Source: Chloroflexi bacterium TSY (GTDB lineage: Bacteria > Chloroflexota > Anaerolineae > Caldilineales > Caldilineaceae). Taken from it: a stretch of 64,000 nt of DNA. The stretch covers positions 31,220 to 95,219 of the forward strand of contig JAHBNG010000048.1 of NCBI GenBank assembly GCA_019217005.1, given 5' to 3'. The notes beneath the pieces are model-generated. The model saw only the letters and a list, made by a program, of their open reading frames with translations. It did no database searches and had not been told where the DNA came from. Below are positions 37,301 to 48,816 of the stretch, piece by piece. Position 1 is the stretch's first letter, and each line of letters starts with the position of its first letter. The translations under genes and the position numbers were made by a program.

Positions 37301-37702
37301 ATTTCTTTATGGTGAATGAACAAATTCAGTAGATCCAAATTCCTGCGGAGTCGCCATGCATGGCGCAGCGTTCTCTTACGCCGGTCCCGGTCGAGTAGAG
37401 CCGCATTAGAGATTACACGCAGTAGGATTTCTCAGAGGTAGAGCGTTCAAATGGCGAAAAAAGACGCAGTAGAGAATCTCGGACCATTTGGCACGCTCGA
37501 GTCTGTTTTGACTGAGAAGTGCAGGATTATGTCTACTGCGTGTAATAGAGAACGCCTTTCCAAAGGAAAGGTGCGCTACCTCCGCGGATAAAAGACACAT
37601 TTTGGACCTGTTGAAACTCTTAGTGCTTATCCAAAAAGTTCTGTGACGATGCATTCTTCCTCGGGAGCTAGTTGGACTCACAACCACTATTCGGATCGGC
37701 TC
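37301..37702. other. Gap between ccmH and tlpA, repeats only
   Basis: Holds a palindrome with arms TTACACGCAGTAG (37413-37425) and CTACTGCGTGTAA (37533-37545), with an inner pair GCGTTCAAATGGC/ACCATTTGGCACGC, and the palindrome at 37619-37706. No gene recognised. Confidence 0.65.
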
Positions 37703-37706
37703 TTAA
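37619..37706. repeat. CTTATCCGAAAAG-type palindrome at ccmH 3' end
   Basis: TTAGTGCTTATCCAAAAAGT at one end, CGGATCGGCTCTTAA at the other; the ccmH stop codon lies at its edge. Confidence 0.85.
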
Positions 37707-38386
37707 TTAAATTTGCTTAATTCTTGTTCCAACTGTTGCTCATATTTGTCCTGTTCATCACCTCTTACCTCCAAATCATTCGGCGTTGTTCTAAGGTCCG
37801 TTTCTGGAGTTCGGTCATCAGATGATGAGTGGTTTATTGCAGACAGATCTTGAGCAGTTGAAGATGGGACAGCACGGACAAAGGAGAGAAGCTGCTTGTT
37901 TCGCAGAAGAAGGATGACTCCTGCAAGTCCAAGGGCCAAAAATGGAACGACCCACGCTAATAGATTGAAGCCAGAACGAGGCGGTTCACCTAAAACTTGT
38001 GGACCATACACGTCGACGAAATAAGCGACAATGGCTTCTTGATCGGCTCCCTCGGAGAGCTTGAGAGCGATCTCTTCTCGCATTTGTACGCAGGCCTGGA
38101 GTTCACAAGAATCAAGCCGAACGCCAGAACAAAGAGGACACCACAACTCTTGCGCCACGCGATAGATTTCATCGTTTGAAACGCCATTGTTTTCGAGCGT
38201 TGCAGAAGTTTGGCCTTCAGAAGATTCCTGAGTAGTTGTCTCGTCTGAACGCTCGTTACTGGATACACTAGATGAATCTTGCGCATATAGAGTCGATACG
38301 AGGATAAGACGAACCAAAAGGAGAAGAAGTATCCCTATCGCCAAATATTTCCGGATTGGTTTGTGCAGTTTGTAAGATCGAATCAT
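37703..38386 (-). CDS. ccmH: Cytochrome c maturation protein CcmH
   Basis: Thiol oxidoreductase subunit of the heme lyase (227 aa). Signal anchor at the N-terminus, then an S/T/E-rich linker and the CcmH domain: [15 protein letters not shown] with the CxxC pair, [35 protein letters not shown], then a second membrane helix ([20 protein letters not shown]). The C-terminal 50 residues are acidic and variable. It starts the minus-strand ccm cluster that continues with tlpA, ccmF and the ccmI-like gene. Confidence 0.9.
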   Translation of the reverse strand: MIRSYKLHKPIRKYLAIGILLLLLVRLILVSTLYAQDSSSVSSNERSDETTTQESSEGQTSATLENNGVSNDEIYRVAQELWCPLCSGVRLDSCELQACVQMREEIALKLSEGADQEAIVAYFVDVYGPQVLGEPPRSGFNLLAWVVPFLALGLAGVILLLRNKQLLSFVRAVPSSTAQDLSAINHSSSDDRTPETDLRTTPNDLEVRGDEQDKYEQQLEQELSKFN

Positions 38387-38805
38387 TCACTCCCCATCTG
38401 TTCTAGTGACATACCACAAATTGTGTAAAAGCTACTTGGTCTCTCCGAATCTGTCTGAAAAGGGTTCAAGCGTGTCATTCTGAGTGGAGGAACGGAGCGA
38501 AGAATCTTCTTTTTGCGCTTGGACCGTGGGGTTCTTCGTTGCAAAGCCCCCTCAGAATGACTTTGCAGACAGCTGCTCGGGTGGAAAACGAATTTACACA
38601 CAATTTGGGATATCGCCTTTGCTTTTCGTCCAAATGATTATCAATAGCCCACCCCTAAAACTAATTATACCACAATAAAACAGTATATGATTGTTATATG
38701 TTCCACAATCAATTTCGATCGTGGCTGTGGGTATAGTCTGAGACTCTCGCATTCGTGAGAGAGTGATCGCCTACTGGGCAACCACTATCCGATTTGCACG
38801 TAAAC
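38387..38805. repeat. Intergenic nested palindromes
   Basis: A diverged AAGTGTGTAAATG-family palindrome has its arms at 38405-38425 and 38590-38615; between them lies a second stem, TGTCATTCTGAGTGGAGG...CCCTCAGAATGAC (38474-38563). The rest has no recognised feature. Confidence 0.65.
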
Positions 38806-40179
38806 TTATTCTAATACAAGTCGATAACCCCGTCCACGCACTGTCGTCAGAAAGGTTGGGTTCGTGGGATTTGGCTCAATCTTTTGACGCAATCGGCTGA
38901 CAAGCTTTTCGATCCGCGCATCGTCCACTTCGTCAATATAACTTTCGCCCCAAACACTCGTTACGATCTGATATTTGTTCACAATCTTGGTGGCATTTTG
39001 AAACAACAGCTCCATGAGCCGATATTCCAGATTCGTCAACGTATCCACGGGTGCCCCGCTCACAATGACTTCTCCGCTATCGGAGTTGACCCAAAGCCGA
39101 GTCGCTTCTGGTTGATCCTGCGAAACCATTCGTTGAACATATTCAGCAAACAAGCGACAAAATACCTGCGGTTTTCCCTCAATTTTTAACAAGATGTGCC
39201 TGCGCAATAGACGTTCTAGAATACTCTCCTCTGCTTCCTGAGAGGCCTGAAAAAGGGACATTAATGCAGTCTGTTCCTCAGGATGACACATGTCCCATAT
39301 TTTTGTACATTCGTAGAGCAAACTCTCATTTTGACGCAACTGACGGGAGACATGATGATGCAATTGCCAACGCTCTATTGTATCAAGCGGCTGGGTTTGT
39401 TCATCTAGGATCCTCTCCAATGTGCGACAGGCACCTTCAATCATGCCAGGATGACCGCCACTCCACTGATAGATAAAATCAAAGTCCGCAGGCATGAATG
39501 GTGCGTCATATGCTTCCATGTAGCGCCGTATCATTCGATCAACGTCAGAGCGCGTTAACGGTGCCAGATACCACGTACGATGATTAAATAGTTCTCGAAA
39601 TTCACTATAGTGATCAACCTGATGACGACCTTCCAGGGGTCGAATTGTCGCTGTTACATAGACAATTTCATTGGGGTGTCGATCTTTGAGAGCACGTAGG
39701 TTGAGAAAAACACGCGAGTCAATGTGGTTAAACGGTTCGTCAAACTCATCAAACAGCAAAACGAGCTTTTTGCGCGTTGATTCCAAAACCGTCGAAATGC
39801 CCCGGTTAAAGCTAAGGGGCACCTGAATTTCATTGGCAGGCGACACAAGCATTTCATATGCTTCTGTCAGTTCAGGTATATCTGCCAATTCGGAACTATT
39901 TTCTCGAAAACTGCGCAACACCAGTTCATAGAAACCCTGATCATTCATCTCCAACATATGGTTGCAATCGATGAATATGGGCAAGAACTCTCGTCCTGCT
40001 TCTCCAAGTTCCTGCGTCCAAACGTCGAGCTGGGAAAGCAGGCGCAGCAAGGCAGATTTGCCGAGGTTGCTGAACCCGACAACTTCTACACAGTGCATTG
40101 CAAAAAGGTACTGGGTTAATATTTGTACATCGGAGCGGCGCATATAACTACCGTCCGATAAACGTAGCGTTCGAGGCAT
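38806..40179 (-). CDS. STAND-like ATPase with C-terminal OmpR-type winged helix
   Basis: Cytosolic regulator of 457 aa. The N-terminal half is a P-loop ATPase: Walker A-like [16 protein letters not shown] (GxxxxGKS; about residue 37) and Walker [13 protein letters not shown] (about 135). A winged-helix DNA-binding domain of the PhoB/OmpR type ends the protein ([46 protein letters not shown]). No receiver domain is present. The gene lies 18 nt downstream of a HisKA_3 sensor kinase on the same strand, so the two are probably cotranscribed. Its target genes are unknown. Confidence 0.85.
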   Translation of the reverse strand: MPRTLRLSDGSYMRRSDVQILTQYLFAMHCVEVVGFSNLGKSALLRLLSQLDVWTQELGEAGREFLPIFIDCNHMLEMNDQGFYELVLRSFRENSSELADIPELTEAYEMLVSPANEIQVPLSFNRGISTVLESTRKKLVLLFDEFDEPFNHIDSRVFLNLRALKDRHPNEIVYVTATIRPLEGRHQVDHYSEFRELFNHRTWYLAPLTRSDVDRMIRRYMEAYDAPFMPADFDFIYQWSGGHPGMIEGACRTLERILDEQTQPLDTIERWQLHHHVSRQLRQNESLLYECTKIWDMCHPEEQTALMSLFQASQEAEESILERLLRRHILLKIEGKPQVFCRLFAEYVQRMVSQDQPEATRLWVNSDSGEVIVSGAPVDTLTNLEYRLMELLFQNATKIVNKYQIVTSVWGESYIDEVDDARIEKLVSRLRQKIEPNPTNPTFLTTVRGRGYRLVLE

Positions 40180-40197
40180 GTTAATTGCTTCCTATTA

Positions 40198-41469
40198 CTA
40201 CAAACGCTTATTCCTTAATGGCACCACCACGGTAACGGTTGTGCCACTTCCGTGTGAACTATGCAAATCCATGTGACCACCAAGCAATTTTGTCCGCTCG
40301 GTTAATCCAACCAATCCAAAGTGATCTTTGGGAGGGTGATCACACTGAAATCCCTGACCATCATCGTGAACCATCAATTTAACTTGCTCAGGGAAAAACG
40401 TTAACTTCACATCTATCTGTGCTGCATGAGCATGACGGATGGCATTGTTGATTGCTTCCTGAGCAATGCGATAAAGCCCCACTTCCAAATGAAGAGGCAA
40501 CGGACGATTGTCCCCCTCAAGCACAAACTGGATCAACTCTACACAGTCAGTTGATATCGATTCTGTTAAAACGGCCAACGCTTCTGCTAATGTGCGACCC
40601 TCAAGAGGTGCAGCGCGCAAATCCATTACCGAGCGTCGCGCTTCATCTAGATTATAGCGGGTGAGTTCCAGAGCTTGTCGAACATGTTTCCGCAGTTGCG
40701 TGGGGTCGACGTCACCATCAAGCAAAGCGTCGGCGACTTCGAGCTGAAGCGCAATGGCCGACAACCCTTGCGCCAGCGTGTCGTGAATCTCACGTGCCAA
40801 GCGATTTCGCTCTTCTGCTGCACCCAGGTGGGCTCTCTGGTCAAACAGCTGTGCTCGTTCGATGGCAATACTTAGCAGATCCCCAACTGTATAGAGCAAC
40901 TGTAGATCTCCGTCAGATAGTTCCCTCCAATCTGTACTGGCTACATTTAAAACTCCGAGCTTCTGCTTTGCATCGGCAGTCTGTGCAGAGTCAGTAATCT
41001 GCCCAGACGAATCCTGTCCCGTCTGAAGCCCTATCTCGTCTGGTGGCGGAGAACGATAGAGTGGAATACTGGCATGATATCGTAGTCCTTCGCTGCCCTG
41101 AACAAGCTTTTTCAATCTGGAACACGTAATGATGTTCACATTGGCAGCACCATCGAGATCGCCAGCATAGTACGTATCTAAACAATAACAACTGCCACTC
41201 ATGAGCGCCGGTTCATCGCTCAGCCCCAGCGGCAAGTTGTGGGACGCCGCCAGATAGGTTTCCCCTGTTTGCTCGTGGATGAGGAAGATCCAGCCACTGC
41301 GCAACCCGAATAGCTCTGCCACCTGTGCCAAAACAACATCCAGTGCACGGTTCAGATCCATCTCGCGATGCAAGGCCTGCGCAATACTATTCAGGATTGC
41401 AAGATCGCGGCTCTTATCATATGATGGCGTATCGTCGCTGGACGAGGATGTCCTGTTGGCTGTCCGCAA
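40198..41469 (-). CDS. GAF-domain HisKA_3 sensor histidine kinase
   Basis: Soluble NarL-group sensor kinase (423 aa). An N-terminal GAF domain (about 30-190, GSCYCLDTYYAGDL with Cys residues) is followed by the H-box EERNRLAREIHDTLAQGLSA, the N-box RIAQEAINNAIRHA and G-boxes VHDDGQGF and GTTVTVVVPL. TTG at 41469 is the likely start: AAGGAG precedes it by nine bases. No receiver-type NarL regulator is encoded beside it; instead the ATPase-winged-helix gene follows. Confidence 0.9.
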   Translation of the reverse strand: MRTANRTSSSSDDTPSYDKSRDLAILNSIAQALHREMDLNRALDVVLAQVAELFGLRSGWIFLIHEQTGETYLAASHNLPLGLSDEPALMSGSCYCLDTYYAGDLDGAANVNIITCSRLKKLVQGSEGLRYHASIPLYRSPPPDEIGLQTGQDSSGQITDSAQTADAKQKLGVLNVASTDWRELSDGDLQLLYTVGDLLSIAIERAQLFDQRAHLGAAEERNRLAREIHDTLAQGLSAIALQLEVADALLDGDVDPTQLRKHVRQALELTRYNLDEARRSVMDLRAAPLEGRTLAEALAVLTESISTDCVELIQFVLEGDNRPLPLHLEVGLYRIAQEAINNAIRHAHAAQIDVKLTFFPEQVKLMVHDDGQGFQCDHPPKDHFGLVGLTERTKLLGGHMDLHSSHGSGTTVTVVVPLRNKRL

Positions 41470-41715
41470 TGACCAGTGCTCCTTTTGATCTCTTATACGC
41501 TATAATCGAAGACAGAAATTCGTACTATGTCCGTCGATTGTTCGTTGATTTACCCGTTGAGTATGCGTTGTCATTCCATATAGTATAGCACGCTGCTCCT
41601 GAGTGTGCTATACTGAGCGGCGCTATTGATCGTAGCTCCATTAATCTGAGTGGTTGTCTAGCCAAATTGTCCGGTTGGGCAAAGGTTAGGAGATTCGGAG
41701 ATAAAGCATAGAGGG

Positions 41716-42840
41716 ATGTCTACACCGACAACATTTTACCAGCGCATTGTTGTGAAACTCGGTACAAGTGTCCTCACTGGCGGAGGCACAAAGTTGCATC
41801 GTCCACACATGGTGGAGCTCGTGCGTCAATGCGCAAATCTTCATCAGCGTGGTCACGATCTCATTATCTGTTCATCGGGGGCACAAGCAACGGGCAAGGA
41901 ACGACTTGGCTTTCCCAAACTACCAATTCATTTGGCCAGCAAGCAAATGCTGGCAGCCGTTGGTCAAAGTTATCTGATGTTCACTTGGGAACGCTTATTC
42001 GATATCTTTGATATTCATGTTGGGCAGATTCTATTGACTCGTGCAGATGTGGTTGACCGACGGCGTTATCTCAATGCACGGGATACATTCGTGGCACTTT
42101 TGACGCATCATATTGTGCCCATCGTCAATGAAAATGATGCAGTTGCAACCGCGGAAATTCAGGTGGGAGACAACGACAATCTCTCCGCGCTGGTTGCGAC
42201 ATTGGTTGACGCGGACCTGCTCCTCATTTTGACCGATCAACCAGGGCTTTTTACAGCGGATCCACGCAGCAACCCAGATGCACAGCTGATTCCTGAAGTC
42301 AAAAAGATTGATGACAGCCTGCGCTCATTAGCTGGAGATAGTAAAAGTGGGCTTGGCGTCGGCGGCATGGCAACAAAATTACAAGCAGCAGATCTGGCAA
42401 GACGAGCGGGCACAGATGTGGTGATTGCTGCGGGAAGTGCACCCAATGTCATTGAACGGGTGGTGGATGGTCATTCTGTCGGGACGCGATTTCCCGCTCT
42501 GGAAGCACGTCCGGAAAGTCGCAAACGATGGATTCTTGCTGGTCCAAAACCAGCGGGGCAGGTAATTGTGGATCGAGGTGCCGTACACGCCCTCTGCCAC
42601 CGTGGACGAAGCTTGTTGCCAGCCGGAATTGTCCAGGTGAAGGGCACTTTTCAACGAGGAGACACGGTGACTGTTCACAACGAAAGCAGAACGGCCTTCG
42701 CACGCGGAATCGTGGCCTATTCCAGCAATGCATTGAGGCAACTGATTGGTTGTCATTCAGATGATATTGAAAATCGTTTGGGTTATTCATACGGACCGAC
42801 GATTATTCATCGGAACGATATGGTCTTGTTAACAGATTAG
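41716..42840 (+). CDS. proB: Glutamate 5-kinase ProB
   Basis: First enzyme of proline synthesis, glutamate + ATP to glutamyl 5-phosphate (374 aa, cytosolic). The amino acid kinase fold starts with [33 protein letters not shown] and [20 protein letters not shown] are the substrate and phosphate motifs. A C-terminal PUA domain (about 280-370, [19 protein letters not shown]) is present as in the E. coli type. GAGGG lies just before ATG 41716. proA is not next to it. Confidence 0.95.
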   Translation: MSTPTTFYQRIVVKLGTSVLTGGGTKLHRPHMVELVRQCANLHQRGHDLIICSSGAQATGKERLGFPKLPIHLASKQMLAAVGQSYLMFTWERLFDIFDIHVGQILLTRADVVDRRRYLNARDTFVALLTHHIVPIVNENDAVATAEIQVGDNDNLSALVATLVDADLLLILTDQPGLFTADPRSNPDAQLIPEVKKIDDSLRSLAGDSKSGLGVGGMATKLQAADLARRAGTDVVIAAGSAPNVIERVVDGHSVGTRFPALEARPESRKRWILAGPKPAGQVIVDRGAVHALCHRGRSLLPAGIVQVKGTFQRGDTVTVHNESRTAFARGIVAYSSNALRQLIGCHSDDIENRLGYSYGPTIIHRNDMVLLTD

Positions 42841-42866
42841 GTACTCATCTTTGGCTTTACTGAACA

Positions 42867-45410
42867 ATGGGAGAAGGGCTGTTGGAGCCTGACAATCGGG
42901 ATCGTAGTATTGCATTTCTACTCTTTGGTTTTTTGTTGGCGTGCTATGGGCTGACCTATACGGGTGTGATCCAAAGCAGCGATGGATTGGCGATGTTTGC
43001 CACGACGGAAAGTATTGTCCGTCGGGGTGAAGTAGATATGAATCAGCTTCTCTGGATGGATCTTCAGCAAGGAAGCTACGGCCCTGATGGTCAGTTGTAT
43101 AGCCGCAAAGGGTTGGGCATGACGTTGTTGACGCTGCCATTGGTTTGGTTCGCCAAAGTCTGGTCATCGCGTGGGCTTGTGCAGACTGCACTTTTGCTCA
43201 ATCCACTACTTACGGCATGGACAGGTGCGCTTCTTTATCGGACCGGACGAAGATTGACATGGACACGTTCAGTCTCCATAATGGTTTGTCTGGTTTTTGG
43301 ACTTGGGACATTAGCCTGGCCCTATTCACAGACTTTTTTCAGCGACCCAATGTCGGCTTGGGGGTTGTTTGGGGCTCTTTACTGTCTGCTCGGATATCGA
43401 CAGACTGGCTCGAAACGCTACTTGTTGCTAGCTGGACTCTCCTGGGGCTTGGCCTACTTGTCCCGCACAATCAATCTTATCTCTCTGCCGATCTATCTAG
43501 TTGTGCTGGTGCTGGTGATTCAGCGTAGTGTTGGTCGCACATTGCGGATTGCCCCGCTTTACACGTTCTATCGTCTCATTGTGCGGAATTGGCGAGCCTT
43601 TGCGAATTTTCTGATTCCGATTATCATGGCTGGGTTTTTGTCGCTCTGGTGGAACTGGTTACGATATGGCAGCATTTGGGAAAGTGGCTATCTGGATGCA
43701 GAGAGTTTTAGCGCCGATTGGCTTGCAGGTGTCAGTGGTCTCTTGATCAGTCCGGGGCGCGGTCTGTTCTTATATTGTCCCATTTTACTTCTGGCACTTC
43801 CCGGTACATTCTGGTTTCGCCGCAACAGGCCCTGGATCTTGGTGCATATTTTGGCACTGACCGCTGTCTATGTTGCCGTCTATGGTAAATGGTATATGTG
43901 GCACGGCGGTTTCAGTTGGGGGTCGCGCTTCATGGTCGTTCTGATGCCTTTTCTGGCATTGCTCACAGGACCGGTCTTTGTCTGGATATCAGAACAGCGC
44001 ATGGATTTTGCTCTAGATTCTGAACAAATTTCTGAAGTGAATGATGAAGCAAACCCGAACAAATTCCGGGAAGAAGAAACCAGCTGGTCGCCAATCGGTC
44101 TTGGCGCTTTTACTCTTTGCAGCGTCCTCTTCACGCTATCCGTCGGGATTCAGTGGCTTGGGATGGTTGCCCCATTCGGGCTCGTTCAAAGCTGGCTTGA
44201 ACAGACCGTTCAGCCGCTCTTCGCTCCCGAGACATTTACTCAATGGCGTTATTCTCCTCTCTTATTACAATGGCGTTTTCTAACACAGGCTCAGGTTCCC
44301 TTTTCCTGGTGGCAAGCAGCGGGTGGATTACCTGACCAATCATCTACGGCAGATATCGGCACAACATTCATATTCAGCCGAGTCAATTTGTTCAACTTGA
44401 TTTTGCTCCTCGTGGCGATCGTTGCTGGTTTGCTTCTTTTGTTGCGGGTCCATCGTAATGCGCGAGATGGAGTTGGGGCAGAGAGGCGAGTCATCTCAGA
44501 GGGCCATCGAGATAGAAATTGGTCTGTTGTAAACTGGTTATATGGTGCCGTCGTCTCTCTCCTTGTCTTGTTGATTCTAACCCCGCTCGATCGTGCTCGT
44601 GGGGCACCAGAGCTGACCATTGTGACAGAGCAGATCGAAGCAATTGAGCAAGCCGGCGACGCTATCTTAGCGCTCACGCCCCAAGAGTCACAACAGTTTG
44701 CCAATGGGTATCATGGAAATCTACCGGTTTATGGGCTGTTTCAGAGGGGAGAGTTGGATGCTGTTGACGAACAGTGGATCATGCGTCTCATAGAAGAGCA
44801 TCGTCGTATTTGGGTTGTCCCTGATCAATTGTCCCCTGACGCTTCTGGCTGGGAACGCTTCCTGCGCGTTGAGCATTTTTTACTCTGGGAAGAACGAGTT
44901 TCTGATTCTGCTGGACGGCGTTTGGCACTCTACCAGTCTGCCAATCAAGCCATTGAGTTGGACAACAACGGTTTGGGGGCGATCTTTGGCAATCTAGGAG
45001 ATGATCCGACGCAATTGTCTACGGAAGATGGCTACATCCGCCTGAATCGGTGCGAGTTGTCGACAGAATTAGTATCTGGCGGATCGCTGCTTGTTGTCTT
45101 ACATTGGGAGAGTCTGCGCCCAGTTGAGAATAATTTTCAAGTCTTTATACACTTCATAGACGAATCAGGAAAGCGGGTTGCACAACGAGATGGTCAACCT
45201 GTTCAGTGGATGCGCCCCACTAGTACCTGGCAATCTGGTGATACGATTGTGGATCGTTATGGCCTGCTTTTGCCACTGGATTTACCAGAAGGCAACTATA
45301 CTGTATTAACAGGTCTCTATGACCCCATGAACGGAGATCGATTACCTGTTAATGCCGATACAGGTGAATTTGCCGTTGAGCTGGGGACCGTGACCGTAAA
45401 ACAACCGTAA
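42867..45410 (+). CDS. Large polytopic membrane protein, possible glycosyltransferase
   Basis: A protein of 847 aa with about 11-13 hydrophobic segments in the first ~550 residues and a soluble C-terminal domain. The layout (short N-terminus, first loop with acidic residues, LYSRKGLGMTLLTLPLVWFA) recalls C-superfamily glycosyltransferases of the PMT/GT39 type, but no decisive motif was seen. The C-terminal ~150 residues (LLVVLHWESLRPVENNFQVF; LPLDLPEGNYTVLTGLYDP) form a beta domain often found behind such proteins. It is followed by a lipoprotein gene after 27 nt. Confidence 0.7.
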   Translation: MGEGLLEPDNRDRSIAFLLFGFLLACYGLTYTGVIQSSDGLAMFATTESIVRRGEVDMNQLLWMDLQQGSYGPDGQLYSRKGLGMTLLTLPLVWFAKVWSSRGLVQTALLLNPLLTAWTGALLYRTGRRLTWTRSVSIMVCLVFGLGTLAWPYSQTFFSDPMSAWGLFGALYCLLGYRQTGSKRYLLLAGLSWGLAYLSRTINLISLPIYLVVLVLVIQRSVGRTLRIAPLYTFYRLIVRNWRAFANFLIPIIMAGFLSLWWNWLRYGSIWESGYLDAESFSADWLAGVSGLLISPGRGLFLYCPILLLALPGTFWFRRNRPWILVHILALTAVYVAVYGKWYMWHGGFSWGSRFMVVLMPFLALLTGPVFVWISEQRMDFALDSEQISEVNDEANPNKFREEETSWSPIGLGAFTLCSVLFTLSVGIQWLGMVAPFGLVQSWLEQTVQPLFAPETFTQWRYSPLLLQWRFLTQAQVPFSWWQAAGGLPDQSSTADIGTTFIFSRVNLFNLILLLVAIVAGLLLLLRVHRNARDGVGAERRVISEGHRDRNWSVVNWLYGAVVSLLVLLILTPLDRARGAPELTIVTEQIEAIEQAGDAILALTPQESQQFANGYHGNLPVYGLFQRGELDAVDEQWIMRLIEEHRRIWVVPDQLSPDASGWERFLRVEHFLLWEERVSDSAGRRLALYQSANQAIELDNNGLGAIFGNLGDDPTQLSTEDGYIRLNRCELSTELVSGGSLLVVLHWESLRPVENNFQVFIHFIDESGKRVAQRDGQPVQWMRPTSTWQSGDTIVDRYGLLLPLDLPEGNYTVLTGLYDPMNGDRLPVNADTGEFAVELGTVTVKQP

Positions 45411-45437
45411 AATAAAACAAGGAAACATTTTTTCCCC

Positions 45438-46292
<855 letters not shown>

Positions 46293-46657
46293 GAATCTAG
46301 TGAATTGTCAATGGTGAATTGTTAATAGTAAATAGTTAATGAGGGTTCTTGGAATCTCGTTCGTATCATTAACGGTAGAGGGGTTTGCAGTGCCAGTGCA
46401 GTCCGTTTGACACAAGATCAACACAGAATTGTCAGTTCATGCGGTGAGTGAGTCGCACCATCTTGATCCCGTGAGTCCCTAGTGGGTTAGGGGAGGCAAA
46501 GGCTGAGGCAAGGCAGAAAGTTCTGTTGGTCGCTACCTCACCCCCCAGGCCAGAGACAAGACCAGACTGTCACCCTCTCTTCCATAGCCTTCGCCTCAAT
46601 CTTAGAAACAAGATCAGATACGATTTCCTCTTCCTCGGCCTTTTCCTCATCCTCAGC
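46293..46657. other. Gap, nothing recognised
   Basis: 365 bp between convergent genes. Short direct repeats AATTGTCAATGGTGAATTGT near 46303 and pyrimidine-rich sequence near the end (TCCTCTTCCTCGGCC); no gene or named repeat family seen. Confidence 0.4.
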
Positions 46658-47635
46658 CTACGCACTCGTCACCACCGGCGTGCCGGCACTCATTGCTTCT
46701 AAAATCATCATACCGAATCCTTCGTACAAGCTTGGAAAGATGTAAGCGGTTGCCAGGGCATATAGGGCGGGTTTATCCTCTTCTGGTATGAAGCCACAAA
46801 AGTGAACTTGAGTGGTCAAATCTAGCTCGACAGCAGCCTTTTGAGGGTCAGGCGCAAAGACAGAATCTATCTGTGGGAGCTTTCCAGCAATCACCAATTT
46901 TATATTTGGATCGCCGCCCCGATCTAAATACCGTCGATAAGCATGAAGGATGTTGAGCACATTTTTTCGTGAATCGAACCCGCCAAGGTAGAGAAAAAAA
47001 CGAGATGGCAACCGGTAGTGGTTGCGTAGCTGCACAAGTGCCGCTTGATCACTTTGTTGGTTTTGAACATGATTGGGGCCATGATAGACAACAAAAACGC
47101 GATCGCCCGGAACATTCAGATGGGTCACGATGTCACGAGCACTGGCCTGGCTGATTGTCAGGATGGCGGTAGACCGTTTGGCTGTTTGGCTGACTAGAAA
47201 GGCATAAGCGCGTTGTAAAAGCCGGCCTCGGTAAGCAGGCAGGAGAAGTGGAATCAAATCATGAATCGTGACGACGGTAGGGCGGGGCTGCCAAAAGGGG
47301 GCCGCCCAATAGGGGACCCAAAGCAGATCTGCACCCCTTCGCAACGCAATACGAGGAAACAGAATCTGCTCCCAGTAGAGCTTGGCCAATGGAGAAGCAA
47401 TATTTGGTAAGGCATGAACAAGCAGCTCGACATTTGAGGAAGGCAACTCATGCGTAGCCTGAGCAAAGAGTGTATTGAACTGCTGTTCGCGACAAACAGC
47501 TGGACAGCTTGGTGTCAACAAACAGAGTTGCGCATCTGGCGCTGCACGAGCCAGATGCGCAAGTAAATAGTGCAAATATTGTCCACTACCAGCTGTATCT
47601 TGTCCTAGAAACCAGCCGTTGATCACAATACGCAT
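46658..47635 (-). CDS. Glycosyltransferase family 4, C-terminal truncated
   Basis: GT-B glycosyltransferase (325 aa). N-terminal domain begins MRIVINGWFLGQDTAGSGQY; the C-terminal domain has FFLYLGGFDSRKNVLNILHA and FPSLYEGFGMMILEAMSAGT with the donor-binding Glu. The frame stops at TPVVTSA, where family members continue for another 60-90 residues. No continuation was seen in other frames beyond the stop, so the 3' end is deleted. The second GT4 in the window (2602-3723) is truncated in nearly the same domain. Confidence 0.8.
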   Translation of the reverse strand: MRIVINGWFLGQDTAGSGQYLHYLLAHLARAAPDAQLCLLTPSCPAVCREQQFNTLFAQATHELPSSNVELLVHALPNIASPLAKLYWEQILFPRIALRRGADLLWVPYWAAPFWQPRPTVVTIHDLIPLLLPAYRGRLLQRAYAFLVSQTAKRSTAILTISQASARDIVTHLNVPGDRVFVVYHGPNHVQNQQSDQAALVQLRNHYRLPSRFFLYLGGFDSRKNVLNILHAYRRYLDRGGDPNIKLVIAGKLPQIDSVFAPDPQKAAVELDLTTQVHFCGFIPEEDKPALYALATAYIFPSLYEGFGMMILEAMSAGTPVVTSA

Positions 47636-47753
47636 GAGTCCTTATAGAGACGCCGCTTAAACTTCGAACAATCGAATCGCTTTTTGTCGAGAGACAATTG
47701 TCCGCAGTTTAAATGATGTGGCTACTATATCAAAAATCCGGTTTCGAATGCAC

Positions 47754-47841
47754 CTAAGTGCTTATCCGAAAAGTTCTGTGACGATGCACTCTTACTCGAG
47801 AAGCCGGTCAGACTCACAACCACTTTTCGGATAGGTTCTAA
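47754..47841. repeat. CTTATCCGAAAAG-type palindrome at epimerase 3' end
   Basis: TAAGTGCTTATCCGAAAAGT to ACTTTTCGGATAGGTTCTAAG; the epimerase stop codon (47838-47840, minus strand) is part of the repeat. Confidence 0.9.
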
Positions 47842-48779
47842 GCTTCTCGCGCCCGAAACCAGTCAGCCGTCTCGCGCAATCCATCGACGAGGGAGATCTC
47901 TGCCTCCCAACCGAGTTCATCTTTGGCCTTTGAGCTATCCAGATAAGTTGCTTTTACTTCGCCTACCGGTTGCGGAATATATTGAGCTTCCTGTTCATAC
48001 CCCGTCACCTCCGTGAGGACCTCGTGAACCATATTGATGTTCGTTGGAACACCAGTGCCAACGTTGAAGATCCCAATTGCTTCGCTTTCGGAACTCAATA
48101 AATTCGCCCGTGCGACATCACGCACAAAACAAAAATCGCGAGTCTGAGTTCCATCACCAGTGATCTTGGTCGGTTCACCTTTGATCATTGCACCGGTGAA
48201 GATCGCCACAACACCCGCCTCGCCTTTGCTGTCTTGTCTCGGGCCATAGACGTTGGGGTAGCGCAAGATTGAATAGGGCAGACCGTAGTTCTGATAGTAG
48301 AGATCAATGTGGAATTCCATGCTCAGTTTTGTTGCACCGTAATTATCTTTTGGACGCGGCCATGTCTGTTCAGTAAAGGGAAGTTTGCTTCCATCCTCGC
48401 TATATCCTTCTCCATAAACGGCCCCACCCGTGCTGGCAACCACGAATTTTTTACAGTCATGTTTACGCGCCAATTCGAGCAGGTTGAGCGTGCCAATGAC
48501 GTTGACTTCGGCATATTCTTGTGGGTTTTCCATACTGCCGCGTACATTGGCTAAGGCGCCCTGATGACTAATCACATCAATGGCCTCCTTCTCAAAGATC
48601 TCTGCGAGCTTGGCCTGGTCGCGAATATCTACTTGATAGAACGTTGCACCGTCAGGCACATTATATGTATATCCCGTATGCAGATTGTCAATCACAATGA
48701 CATTATGTCCAGCTCCCAACATAACATCTGCAACGTGGCTGCCAATAAATCCAGCACCACCGGTGACTAAAACATTCAT
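47838..48779 (-). CDS. NAD-dependent nucleotide-sugar epimerase (GalE-like)
   Basis: Extended short-chain dehydrogenase (313 aa), likely a UDP-glucose 4-epimerase or related enzyme. NAD motif VTGGAGFIGSH at residues 5-15, VASTGGAVYGE with the catalytic Ser/Thr and DNYGATKLSME with the YxxxK pair; LRYPNVYGPRQ follows. Substrate cannot be fixed from sequence. Neighbouring glycosyltransferase suggests cell-envelope polysaccharide synthesis. The stop is supplied by a palindromic repeat. Confidence 0.92.
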   Translation of the reverse strand: MNVLVTGGAGFIGSHVADVMLGAGHNVIVIDNLHTGYTYNVPDGATFYQVDIRDQAKLAEIFEKEAIDVISHQGALANVRGSMENPQEYAEVNVIGTLNLLELARKHDCKKFVVASTGGAVYGEGYSEDGSKLPFTEQTWPRPKDNYGATKLSMEFHIDLYYQNYGLPYSILRYPNVYGPRQDSKGEAGVVAIFTGAMIKGEPTKITGDGTQTRDFCFVRDVARANLLSSESEAIGIFNVGTGVPTNINMVHEVLTEVTGYEQEAQYIPQPVGEVKATYLDSSKAKDELGWEAEISLVDGLRETADWFRAREA

Positions 48780-48816
48780 GATAAAAGCTCCTATTCTAAA
48801 AATAAACCCTCATCAG

